From the NCBI GenBank assembly GCA_030018875.1, contig JASEHK010000062.1, positions 1 to 7,954 on the forward strand: DNA of 7,954 nucleotides, given 5' to 3'. The stretch's first letter is position 1, and each line of letters opens with the position of its first letter. The notes below the pieces were generated by a model. It had not been told where the DNA came from and did not search any database. It worked only from the letters and a program-made list of their open reading frames with translations. This document shows positions 1 to 7,716 of this stretch, piece by piece. The DNA is from Endomicrobiia bacterium. Its GTDB lineage: Bacteria > Elusimicrobiota > Endomicrobiia > PHAN01. The position numbers and the translations under genes are program-made.

Positions 1-1708
<1,708 letters not shown>

Positions 1709-1790
1709 AAAGTTTGTAATTACTGTTATCTACTGTTGAAAAAGGTCTTTGTATCCGCCCCGCCGCGCGCTATTTTAAGTTTTCCGAATT
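1709..1790. other. intergenic gap before recQ, no clear terminator or promoter
   Basis: This 82-base gap lies between the nucleotidase stop and the recQ start. Read leftward, it opens GC-rich (a GCGCGC-rich run near 1756-1771) and turns AT-rich toward recQ. No stem followed by a T-run is visible in either direction. An imperfect tandem of AACAGTA lies about 20 bases before recQ. The compositional change of the whole window falls inside this gap. Confidence 0.5.
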
Positions 1791-3332
1791 CTATTTTATC
1801 TCAATCCTTCCGTCGGACATTCCCCGACGCGCGGGGAGCGTGCCGCCTTTAAGAAGATATTCCGTCACGGCGTCGCGGAAGTTTACGCCGGTGTCGCGTT
1901 TGTTTTTGCCCGCCGCGAACGGCGAAAATCCGTCGCCTCCGGCGGCCAGAAACGAGTTTGTGGCGACGGTGTAGAGCTTTTTGTCGTCGAGAAGCGACGT
2001 CTTTCCGGCAGTTATCGCCGAGACATCGAGTTTTTTTGAGACGCGCTCATACCTCATGCGGATGCCCGAAATCTGAAGCGTCCCGTACTGTCCGGTTAAG
2101 GATTTTTCCAGAAGTTCGCGGATTTGAAGGCCGGAGAGTTTCATCGTTACAATCGTGTTATCGAAAGGATTGACGTTGTAGACGTCGCGCAGAGTTATAT
2201 CGCCTTTTTTGAAGTCGGCGCGTATCCCTCCGGGGTTGTGAAACGCCATATCCGTTCCCGCGCGTTCGCTCATTATGTCGGCCAGAAGGCTTCCCAAGGC
2301 CGACTCGCCGCCCTTCGCGCCGCGGGCGATGTCGGCCTCGGCGACGGCCACTACCTTGGAGAGTTTGCGCGACGTCGCGGCCGATATTTTTTCTACGAAT
2401 GCGGCGAGCGAGGCGTCTTCGCCGAACTTTTTTGAGGAGATTTTGACGATGCGATTCGTTATCAGCCGGGGCTTTTTCGTTTTGCGGTCGAGTCTGATAG
2501 TCATTTCCCCGACGGAGCGTCCGCCGCCGCGCGTCTGAACGATAAGAGTCCGCCCGACTTTTTTGCCGCGCACCTCGGTGTGGGTGTGAGCGCCTATGAT
2601 GACGTCTATCCCCTCGACCGCCGCCGCCAATGCCCTGTCGCCGCGCCACCTGTCGGTGTCTTTCTCAAATCCTATGTGGGACAACGCTATGACGACGTCT
2701 GCCCTGTCTTTCAATTCTCCGACGACGGCTCCTGCCCGCAGGGTGGCGTTGTCGAACATCAGGCCGCGCACGTTGGCGGGCATGGACATTGCCGGGGTGC
2801 GCTCGCTCGTCAGCCCGAATATCGCGACCCGCGCGCCTTTTACCTCTTTTATGATGTAAGGTTTGATGTAAGTGGGGTGTCGTCCCGAATGTTTTGCCGT
2901 CTTTCCGTCGGCCTTAGCGATTTTGCCCGCCGCTTCGTAGATATTTGCCGAAAGAAGAGGAAACTCGGCAACCCGCGCCAGTTCCGCGAGATTTTTTTGG
3001 CCGAAATCGAACTCGTGGTTTCCGACGGCCGCGGCGTCGTAGCCGAGGCGGTTCATCACAAGAACCGTGTTTCTTCCTTTGGACAGATCGCTTTCGGGCG
3101 TGCCTTGAAAAAAGTCTCCACCGTCTAATAGTAGCGCGTCTTCCGGCTGGGTTTTTAAGAATGCCGCTATGCTTGCCGCGCCGCCTTCGCCTTTCCGGGG
3201 CAGGATGTTGCCGTGCAGGTCGTTTGTGTAAACGATGACGACAGGAAATGTTAGGGCATAATATCTGACGTAAAAAAACAGTCCGGCGGCGGCTATAGCG
3301 CCGACAAAATACTTGGCTGATTTTTTAATCAT
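1791..3332 (-). CDS. 5'-nucleotidase / UshA-family metallophosphoesterase, membrane-anchored
   Basis: Two-domain, two-metal phosphoesterase of 513 residues, normal for the UshA/YfkN/CD73 family, which removes phosphate from nucleotides or related substrates outside the cytoplasm. N-terminal domain metal ligands: Asp38 and His40 (TNDLHGN), Asp73 (DGGDFFQGTP), Asn105-His106 (GNHEFD), His219 (SHIG), His249 and His251 (GAHTHTE). The C-terminal substrate domain shows NPGGIRAD (366-373), NPFDNTIV (388-395) and the aromatic loop AAGGDGF (463-469). No catalytic residue is missing. A hydrophobic stretch (about 8-28) follows MIKKSAK. It has no lipobox and no good cleavage site, so I infer an uncleaved anchor with the enzyme on the periplasmic side. 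The ATG overlaps the end of the citrate synthase gene by 8 bases (ATGATTAA) and lacks a strong Shine-Dalgarno, which implies translational coupling. The substrate (5'-nucleotides, 2',3'-cyclic nucleotides or UDP-sugars) cannot be told from sequence. Confidence 0.93.
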   Translation of the reverse strand: MIKKSAKYFVGAIAAAGLFFYVRYYALTFPVVIVYTNDLHGNILPRKGEGGAASIAAFLKTQPEDALLLDGGDFFQGTPESDLSKGRNTVLVMNRLGYDAAAVGNHEFDFGQKNLAELARVAEFPLLSANIYEAAGKIAKADGKTAKHSGRHPTYIKPYIIKEVKGARVAIFGLTSERTPAMSMPANVRGLMFDNATLRAGAVVGELKDRADVVIALSHIGFEKDTDRWRGDRALAAAVEGIDVIIGAHTHTEVRGKKVGRTLIVQTRGGGRSVGEMTIRLDRKTKKPRLITNRIVKISSKKFGEDASLAAFVEKISAATSRKLSKVVAVAEADIARGAKGGESALGSLLADIMSERAGTDMAFHNPGGIRADFKKGDITLRDVYNVNPFDNTIVTMKLSGLQIRELLEKSLTGQYGTLQISGIRMRYERVSKKLDVSAITAGKTSLLDDKKLYTVATNSFLAAGGDGFSPFAAGKNKRDTGVNFRDAVTEYLLKGGTLPARRGMSDGRIEIK

Positions 3333-4710
3333 ATTTGTGATTTTTTACCATCTCCGGCAAAAACTGCCGCGACAGAGCCCACATCTCCTGTTCGGCGATG
3401 TCCGTAACGCGCCCCGCGGCGAACTGCTCGTCTACCCAGTCTTTTATTTTGACGACGGCGGGATTTTCCTTGCCCAATTTTTGCTCTTCGGGAAGTTTCA
3501 GACGGGAGTTGAGCCAAAAGGCAATGCCGGCCGCGCCCGATTTATCGGTAATGGCCACGTCGGCCGGGCGGTTCAAGAGCCGGTTTGTGTCGAATATGTT
3601 ATAGATTTTTTCGTCCTTCATTATGCCGTCGGCGTGAATGCCGGCCTTGGTCACGTTGAAGTGCGACCCCACGAACGGCTGATTGGCCGGGACGGTATGG
3701 CCGAGCTCTTTGGAGAAAAACTCCGATATCTCCGTTATCGCGGAGAGATCCATACCATTTGTGTCGCCGCGCAGCGCGGCATATTCCACGCAGAGCGCCT
3801 CGACGGGCGTGTTGCCTGTGCGCTCGCCTATTCCCAGAAGCGCGCCGTTGGCTCCGGACGCTCCGTAGAGCCACGCGAACGTGGAGTTGGCAAGGGCGCG
3901 GTAGAAGTCGTTATGGCCGTGCCACTCGAGCCATTCTCCGGGCACTCCCGCCAGACGTGTCAGACCGTATATTATTCCGTTGACGTTGCGGGGAAGCGAT
4001 GCGCCCGGGTAGGCCACGGCCAGCCCCAGCGTGTCGCAGGCGCGTATCTTGACCGGCAATTTGTATCTCTTTGAGAGTTTCATCAATTCTATGGCGAAGG
4101 GAATCACGAACCCGTAGAAGTCGGCGCGGGTTATGTCCTCGAAGTGACAGCGCGGAACGATTCCTTCGTCGAGGGCGGCGCGGACTATTTCGAGGTATCC
4201 GTCGAGCGCCTGTCTGCGGGTCTTCTTTAATTTAAGAAAAATGTGATAGTCCGAGCACGACGTCAAAATACCGGTCTCTTTGAGGCGCATTTCTTTGACG
4301 AGTTTGAAGTCCTCTTTGCGCGCGCGCATCCATGCCGTTATCTCCGGGAACTTCAGGCCGAGGTCGCGGCATTTTTCTATGGCTTCGCGGTCGCGCGGCG
4401 TGTAAACGAAGAACTCCGTCTGGCGTATCACGCCGTTCGGCCCGCCGAGGCGCGACAGGAGTTTGTAGAGTTTGACTATCTGCTCGACGCTAAATGGCGC
4501 TCTGGATTGCTGGCCGTCGCGGAACGTGGTGTCCGTGACCCAGATGTCCTCGGGCGGGATCATCGGAACCATGCGGTGGTTGAACGCTATCTTGGGGATT
4601 TCCGTGTAGGGGAAGACATCGTCGTAGAGGTTGGGACTCTCGACGTCCTGTAACTCGTAGATGTATTCGTCTTGCTCGAGAGTTTTGCGATTCGGGTTAT
4701 ATTTTATCAT
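3325..4710 (-). CDS. (Re)-citrate synthase (HMGL/isopropylmalate-synthase-like family)
   Basis: Condenses acetyl-CoA with oxaloacetate to citrate with Re stereochemistry (EC 2.3.3.3), feeding an anaerobic, probably incomplete TCA route to 2-oxoglutarate and glutamate. The 461-residue TIM-barrel protein carries DTTFRDGQQ (60-68), the metal-binding HGHNDF (264-269), GERTGNTP (295-302) and AGIHADG (356-362). Against 2-isopropylmalate synthase: the motifs differ from the usual DTTLRDGEQ, H-C-HND and GERAGN; the C-terminal leucine-sensing domain is absent; and no leu genes adjoin. Stretches such as DVESPNLYDDVFPYTEIPK (22-40), RLGGPNGVIRQTEFF (87-101), KETGILTS.SDYHIF (144-158) and PRCHFEDITRAD (186-197) match what I remember of the Clostridium kluyveri enzyme group. 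The ATG is preceded by GGAGGAG with three bases between, so the start is firm. It leads the leftward block and overlaps the nucleotidase gene. Databases often label such proteins isopropylmalate or homocitrate synthase. Confidence 0.85.
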   Translation of the reverse strand: MIKYNPNRKTLEQDEYIYELQDVESPNLYDDVFPYTEIPKIAFNHRMVPMIPPEDIWVTDTTFRDGQQSRAPFSVEQIVKLYKLLSRLGGPNGVIRQTEFFVYTPRDREAIEKCRDLGLKFPEITAWMRARKEDFKLVKEMRLKETGILTSCSDYHIFLKLKKTRRQALDGYLEIVRAALDEGIVPRCHFEDITRADFYGFVIPFAIELMKLSKRYKLPVKIRACDTLGLAVAYPGASLPRNVNGIIYGLTRLAGVPGEWLEWHGHNDFYRALANSTFAWLYGASGANGALLGIGERTGNTPVEALCVEYAALRGDTNGMDLSAITEISEFFSKELGHTVPANQPFVGSHFNVTKAGIHADGIMKDEKIYNIFDTNRLLNRPADVAITDKSGAAGIAFWLNSRLKLPEEQKLGKENPAVVKIKDWVDEQFAAGRVTDIAEQEMWALSRQFLPEMVKNHKYD

Positions 4711-4713
4711 GGA

Positions 4714-4720
4714 CTCCTCC
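4714..4720 (-). promoter_or_regulatory. ribosome binding site of the citrate synthase gene
   Basis: On the minus strand this reads GGAGGAG, three bases before the ATG at 4710. It is a strong Shine-Dalgarno and fixes the start of that gene. Confidence 0.85.
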
Positions 4721-4742
4721 GTTAAGGAAAATCTTTAGAGTG

Positions 4743-4772
4743 ATTATATATTTTTCGGCCCCAAAAAAGTAA
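4743..4772 (-). promoter_or_regulatory. putative sigma-70 promoter of the leftward block
   Basis: On the minus strand a perfect TATAAT lies at 4748-4743. Only a weak -35 match (TTACTT, 4772-4767) sits 18 bases upstream. The predicted RNA start near 4736 gives a leader of about 26 bases that includes the Shine-Dalgarno. A poor -35 would fit a promoter that needs an activator, and a CRP-type palindrome lies just upstream. Confidence 0.5.
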
Positions 4773-4785
4773 TTGTCCGGACGAT
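4772..4785. promoter_or_regulatory. near-perfect 14-base palindrome, possible operator
   Basis: ATTGTCCGGACGAT is self-complementary except for one T/G pair, with the perfect core GTCCGGAC at 4775-4782. It abuts the weak leftward -35 and shares its last base with the CRP-type site. A repressor or second-factor site is possible; I do not recognise the factor. Confidence 0.35.
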
Positions 4786-4800
4786 GTGAGATAAATCACA
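4785..4800. promoter_or_regulatory. CRP/FNR-family operator-like palindrome (TGTGA-N6-TCACA)
   Basis: TGTGAGATAAATCACA has both half-sites of the CRP core at exact six-base spacing, matching all ten conserved bases. Its centre is about 56 bases upstream of the predicted leftward RNA start and about 100 bases upstream of the rightward one. The first is near, though not at, the typical class I activation distance of about 61. The site is visible; the binding protein and its effector (cAMP or another) are inference, since no regulator gene is in the window. Confidence 0.5.
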
Positions 4801-4856
4801 AACGGCGTTTTTCCGACGCAGAGGAAGGCGCGCTCGCTTCATTTTGAGTATTCTCC

Positions 4857-4885
4857 TTGACAACAGTTTCCCAATTGTGTATATA
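4857..4885 (+). promoter_or_regulatory. putative sigma-70 promoter of the FecR/barrel operon
   Basis: A perfect -35 box TTGACA (4857-4862) is followed after 17 bases by TATATA (4880-4885), a four-of-six -10 match. TATATT at 4882-4887 matches five of six but with a 19-base spacer. The predicted RNA start near 4892 leaves a leader of about 75 bases. This is the only convincing promoter upstream of the rightward genes. Confidence 0.6.
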
Positions 4886-4955
4886 TTTGTGCGTAGTCGT
4901 AAACGTTCGTCGCGGGCCACATTAAAAATAAGGTTTCTCAACGATGCGCGCCCGC

Positions 4956-4961
4956 GGGAGG
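4956..4961 (+). promoter_or_regulatory. ribosome binding site that sets the FecR-domain gene start
   Basis: GGGAGG ends five bases before the ATG at 4967. It decides against the longer in-frame start at 4844, which would place 41 residues ahead of the signal peptide and begin upstream of the predicted promoter. The site overlaps the palindrome CCCGCGGG (4951-4958), which could pair and limit access. Confidence 0.75.
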
Positions 4962-4966
4962 TTCCA

Positions 4967-6481
4967 ATGCGGCTTAAAAAAAATAATCGCAAAGCGGAGG
5001 CGGCGGCCGTTATTCTGCCGATTTTCTTTTTTGCTCTGGCCTTGTCGCCGACGACTCTCATCGCCGAGCAGGGTATCGTCACCAAAGTCGCTGGCAACGT
5101 TCAGGTATATTCGCCTCACTCGGATATGTGGTACGAGGCGGGGGAAAATCTTACTCTTAAAGGCGGACAGAAAATAAGAACGGCCGGCGGTCGCTCCAAA
5201 GCCAACGTTCGTCTCGAAGAAGGTTCGCGCGTGGAGGTCGGACCCAATTCCAGCGTATCATTCGAGAACCTTAAGAAAGAATCCCCGACGATAAAGGTCT
5301 TCGGCGGCAAACTCAAGGCCTGGGTGTCTAAGTTCCGTCGCAATAAGTTCGAGGTCCACACGCCCGTGGCCGTATGCTCTGTGCGCGGCACGGAGTTTGA
5401 GGTCATCGTGGACGATAAGGGAGATACCGAAATAGACGTCATAGAAGGTCTCGTGGGAGTGGCCAAATCCGACGACCCCGCGCGCGAGATTGCGCTTGGC
5501 GCGGGCGAACGACTCGAAGTAAGGCAGGACGCGCCTCTTTCGCCCGACGACAAAACAGAGTCGCAGTCGGACGAAAAAATAGTCCGTTCCGAAGTCGGTC
5601 TCGGTATGTCCAAAGAGCAGGTTCAGGCCGCCGCAGCGTCGGAGATGCGTATGGCGGAATATATGGAAGGCAAAACGCTTGTTGACGCCTTCGGCAAGAG
5701 AGTGCGTCTCGAAGAATACATAATGCGGCCCGCCGCCGATGAGTTTAAGATTGTGGTCTTGAACGAGCGCGCCGACAGGTTCGATTATTTTTACTACAAG
5801 GGGAAGTTCAACAAGGATTTGCCGGCCGATATGAGTGTGGCTTTGGCCGATATCGGCGGAAAGGCCGCGGTCGCGCCGGACTATTATCTGACGGGATACG
5901 AGACCGGGCGATCTAATACGCTTGATACCGTTAAAGAGGACGCCTCCGGCGGCCATATCGTTGATGTAAACAATAATGTTGATGCAAACAACAACACCGT
6001 TACGTCCGACGACGTTACTAACTATTTTGATCCGGCCACGGACACTTTTGTAAATCTTGCCTCGGGTGAAAAGTACTACAAAAGCATCTTCGACAAATAC
6101 GACTATTACATAAACGGAACCAAAAAAATGTGGTATTCCGGCGCGAACCTTCAATCGGAAGACCTCGCCTTGTGGAAATACGCGGGCGACACGATGCAGT
6201 CGAAAACCGAATGGCCGGCGGGCGAGAGCGCGCTTTATCAGCGCATATCGAACTTCTACGGAAACGGCACGTGGGAGAAGTGGGACAATTACATAATCTC
6301 CGACGAAGGACAGATCGCGCCGACTTCCGCCTTCAACGGAATTACGAGCGGCAAGGCATACAAGGAAGAGCTTTTAAGGTGGAACTATCAGCAGGTCGTT
6401 ACGGCCTCGGAGTTTGGCGGCCGCAAGATAGACCTGGTGGTCGAGCCCAAAATCATGATAAAATCGGGACTGATAAAATGA
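4967..6481 (+). CDS. exported FecR-domain protein with large uncharacterised C-terminal region
   Basis: Secreted or periplasmic protein of 504 residues, function unknown. A Lys/Arg-rich start and hydrophobic core (about 12-33) form a signal peptide, with cleavage likely after Ala33 (TLIA|EQG). Residues 36-100 are a beta-rich segment (GIVTKVAGNVQVY, WYEAGENLTLKGGQKIRT, EEGSRVEVGPNSSVSFE). Residues 128-166 are the FecR core (FEVHTPVAVCSVRGTEFEV...DVIEGLVGV). A charged, low-complexity linker follows (about 186-206). The remaining 300 residues, rich in Tyr, Asp and Asn, match nothing I recognise. They include the duplicated unit VDVNNN/VDANNN (332-343) and end in a Trp/Tyr-rich stretch. Classical FecR is an inner-membrane anti-sigma regulator with a cytoplasmic N-terminus. 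This protein has a signal peptide instead, no internal membrane span and no sigma-factor neighbour, so it probably acts in the envelope, perhaps binding polysaccharide or a partner. It overlaps the barrel gene by ATGA. The FecR domain is sure; the role is not. Confidence 0.88.
   Translation: MRLKKNNRKAEAAAVILPIFFFALALSPTTLIAEQGIVTKVAGNVQVYSPHSDMWYEAGENLTLKGGQKIRTAGGRSKANVRLEEGSRVEVGPNSSVSFENLKKESPTIKVFGGKLKAWVSKFRRNKFEVHTPVAVCSVRGTEFEVIVDDKGDTEIDVIEGLVGVAKSDDPAREIALGAGERLEVRQDAPLSPDDKTESQSDEKIVRSEVGLGMSKEQVQAAAASEMRMAEYMEGKTLVDAFGKRVRLEEYIMRPAADEFKIVVLNERADRFDYFYYKGKFNKDLPADMSVALADIGGKAAVAPDYYLTGYETGRSNTLDTVKEDASGGHIVDVNNNVDANNNTVTSDDVTNYFDPATDTFVNLASGEKYYKSIFDKYDYYINGTKKMWYSGANLQSEDLALWKYAGDTMQSKTEWPAGESALYQRISNFYGNGTWEKWDNYIISDEGQIAPTSAFNGITSGKAYKEELLRWNYQQVVTASEFGGRKIDLVVEPKIMIKSGLIK
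5960..5995 (+). repeat. imperfect 18-base tandem duplication inside the FecR-domain gene
   Basis: Two adjacent 18-base units (5960-5977 and 5978-5995) start GTTGATG and differ at three positions. They encode VDVNNN then VDANNN. Two differences are synonymous and one changes Val to Ala. The unit is a whole number of codons, so the frame is kept. It probably extends an Asn-rich surface loop. Confidence 0.75.
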
Positions 6482-7698
6482 AAATAAAAACCCCGGTTGC
6501 CCTCGCGGCTCTGTTCGCCGCCCTGACGGTTTCTTCGTCGGAAATGAGCGCCGCGGAGTTCTCTTCCGTCGGAAACTTCGGTTTTCTGGGCGGGCAATAT
6601 CTTTACGCCGGCGCGCCCTCGTCCCTTTCGGGGAATCTTTCGCTCGGTTTTTCGCCGTCCGTAAAGTTTTCCGGGTCAGCCACGGGGATATTGACATACT
6701 CCGGTTCTTATCGAGGCGCCAAGGAAGTCGCCCAACTCGCCGGAGGCGGGACTCTTTTTCAGGACGCGCAGTCGCACGTCGGATCGCTTAAGATCGTCCT
6801 CTCTCCGTCGAAAAAAATCAAAATCCGTCCGCTCGTCTCTTATAGAAAAGAGTTGCTGAGGGAGACCCTCGGCGAACAATGGACCAAAGGTCTTTTCGAT
6901 TACGACAAAATCTCCGCCGGAGCCGAAGCGGAGTGCGAGTTTTCCAAAAAACACTCCGCCGCCGTCGGAGCGGATTATTTTACTCTCGCGTTTCCCAATT
7001 ATGTGTCGCTTGAATCGCGACAGACCGCCGACTTGGGGCGCGAACAAGCAGGCGCAAAAACATTGGACAGCGCGAACCTTATGATTTCGGCGCGGTCTTC
7101 GCATGCCTTCGGGCGCAAACTCAAACTGCGCCTCGACGCCGCTTCCGTCGCCAAGAACTATCCCGACCAGCCGGTGGCGACTTCCCTTGACGCGCTTTCG
7201 GCAACCCAAAAAAGAGCCGATGCCGCCATCGCCTCGGCGGCTTCCGTTTCTTTCCCGTTTTCGTTTTCCCGCGACGTCGGGCTTATCGTCGAGCCGGGCT
7301 ACTCCTACTCTTCGCTGGATTCCAACCAGAACCGCGCGGACGCCCGCAAGGCCCGTTTCATCGCCGATTACTACGACTATAACCAGGGCGCTCCGTCCGC
7401 GAATCTTCATTTTATCTTCGGAAAAAAACCCGCGGTCGTTACGCTCGGCGGCTCACTGTCGTCCAGAAACTACTCGTCGAGACCCGTCCAGAACGCGGAC
7501 GGGGATTATCTGACCGACAAGATTTACGTCAACGAGACGCTTTCTACTCTCGCCGCGGCGTATCCCGTCGCCAAAGACCTCAAAGCCCGCGCGTCGGTGT
7601 CGCATCTTAAATCCGAGTCGAATATGGAATACGAATCCGTTTACAAATATAACTTCGAATCGTCCGCCTATTTCATAGGATTCAATTTTGATTTTTAA
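6478..7698 (+). CDS. outer-membrane beta-barrel-like protein, unknown function
   Basis: Protein of 406 residues. A signal peptide (MKIKTPVALAALFAALTVSS...) is probably cleaved after Ala26 (SAA|EF). The mature part alternates polar and hydrophobic residues in many short strands separated by Gly/Ser/Asn/Asp turns, for example LSGNLSLGFSP (50-60), VKFSGSATGILTYSGSY (62-78), LKIVLSPSKKIKIRPLVSYR (104-123) and AVVTLGGSLSSRNY (319-332). It ends with AYFIGFNFDF (397-406); a terminal Phe is the usual signal for BAM-dependent insertion. Longer polar stretches (about 180-198, 225-248, 333-350) would be surface loops. I recognise no named family. The start is the ATG at 6478, overlapping the upstream stop as ATGA with no strong Shine-Dalgarno. 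A longer in-frame start at 6130 lies wholly inside the upstream gene and would bury the signal peptide. Pairing with the FecR-domain gene suggests the two products work together in the envelope. It could instead be a porin-like or structural barrel. Confidence 0.82.
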   Translation: MKIKTPVALAALFAALTVSSSEMSAAEFSSVGNFGFLGGQYLYAGAPSSLSGNLSLGFSPSVKFSGSATGILTYSGSYRGAKEVAQLAGGGTLFQDAQSHVGSLKIVLSPSKKIKIRPLVSYRKELLRETLGEQWTKGLFDYDKISAGAEAECEFSKKHSAAVGADYFTLAFPNYVSLESRQTADLGREQAGAKTLDSANLMISARSSHAFGRKLKLRLDAASVAKNYPDQPVATSLDALSATQKRADAAIASAASVSFPFSFSRDVGLIVEPGYSYSSLDSNQNRADARKARFIADYYDYNQGAPSANLHFIFGKKPAVVTLGGSLSSRNYSSRPVQNADGDYLTDKIYVNETLSTLAAAYPVAKDLKARASVSHLKSESNMEYESVYKYNFESSAYFIGFNFDF

Positions 7699-7706
7699 GT
7701 ATTGTC

Positions 7707-7712
7707 GGAGGA
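7707..7712 (+). promoter_or_regulatory. ribosome binding site of the last rightward gene
   Basis: GGAGGA lies four bases before the ATG at 7717. Its strength supports that start over the ATG at 7861 and shows the third gene of the operon is independently well translated. Confidence 0.8.
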
Positions 7713-7716
7713 AATT

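Noticed and set aside
1709..1790. Rho-independent terminator after the nucleotidase gene
   Set aside because: The GC-rich run has no matching stem arm and no T-run follows in the leftward direction.
3313..4074. Plus-strand open frame of 253 codons
   Set aside because: It is antisense to the well-supported citrate synthase gene, has no recognisable domain and no initiation signal.
4944..5177. Small upstream plus-strand frame starting at ATG 4944
   Set aside because: It has no Shine-Dalgarno of its own and its 77-residue basic product reads the FecR-domain gene in the wrong frame. It might act as a leader frame, but nothing supports that.
5963..6016. Dockerin or EF-hand-like calcium loop in the VDVNNNVDANNNTVTSDDV segment
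   Set aside because: The D-x-N-x-N spacing is suggestive, but the acidic residue needed at loop position 12 is Val and no second loop follows.
5258..6154. Minus-strand open frame of 298 codons
   Set aside because: It lies antisense to the FecR-domain gene, has no Shine-Dalgarno, and its translation shows no family motifs. GC-rich coding DNA often leaves such long antisense frames.
4967..6481. Classical FecR anti-sigma regulator of iron uptake
   Set aside because: The protein has a signal peptide rather than a cytoplasmic anti-sigma domain and central membrane span, and no fecI-like sigma gene or TonB receptor is adjacent.
6676..7410. Minus-strand open frame of 244 codons
   Set aside because: It is antisense to the barrel gene, strongly Arg/Gly-biased, and has no signals of its own.
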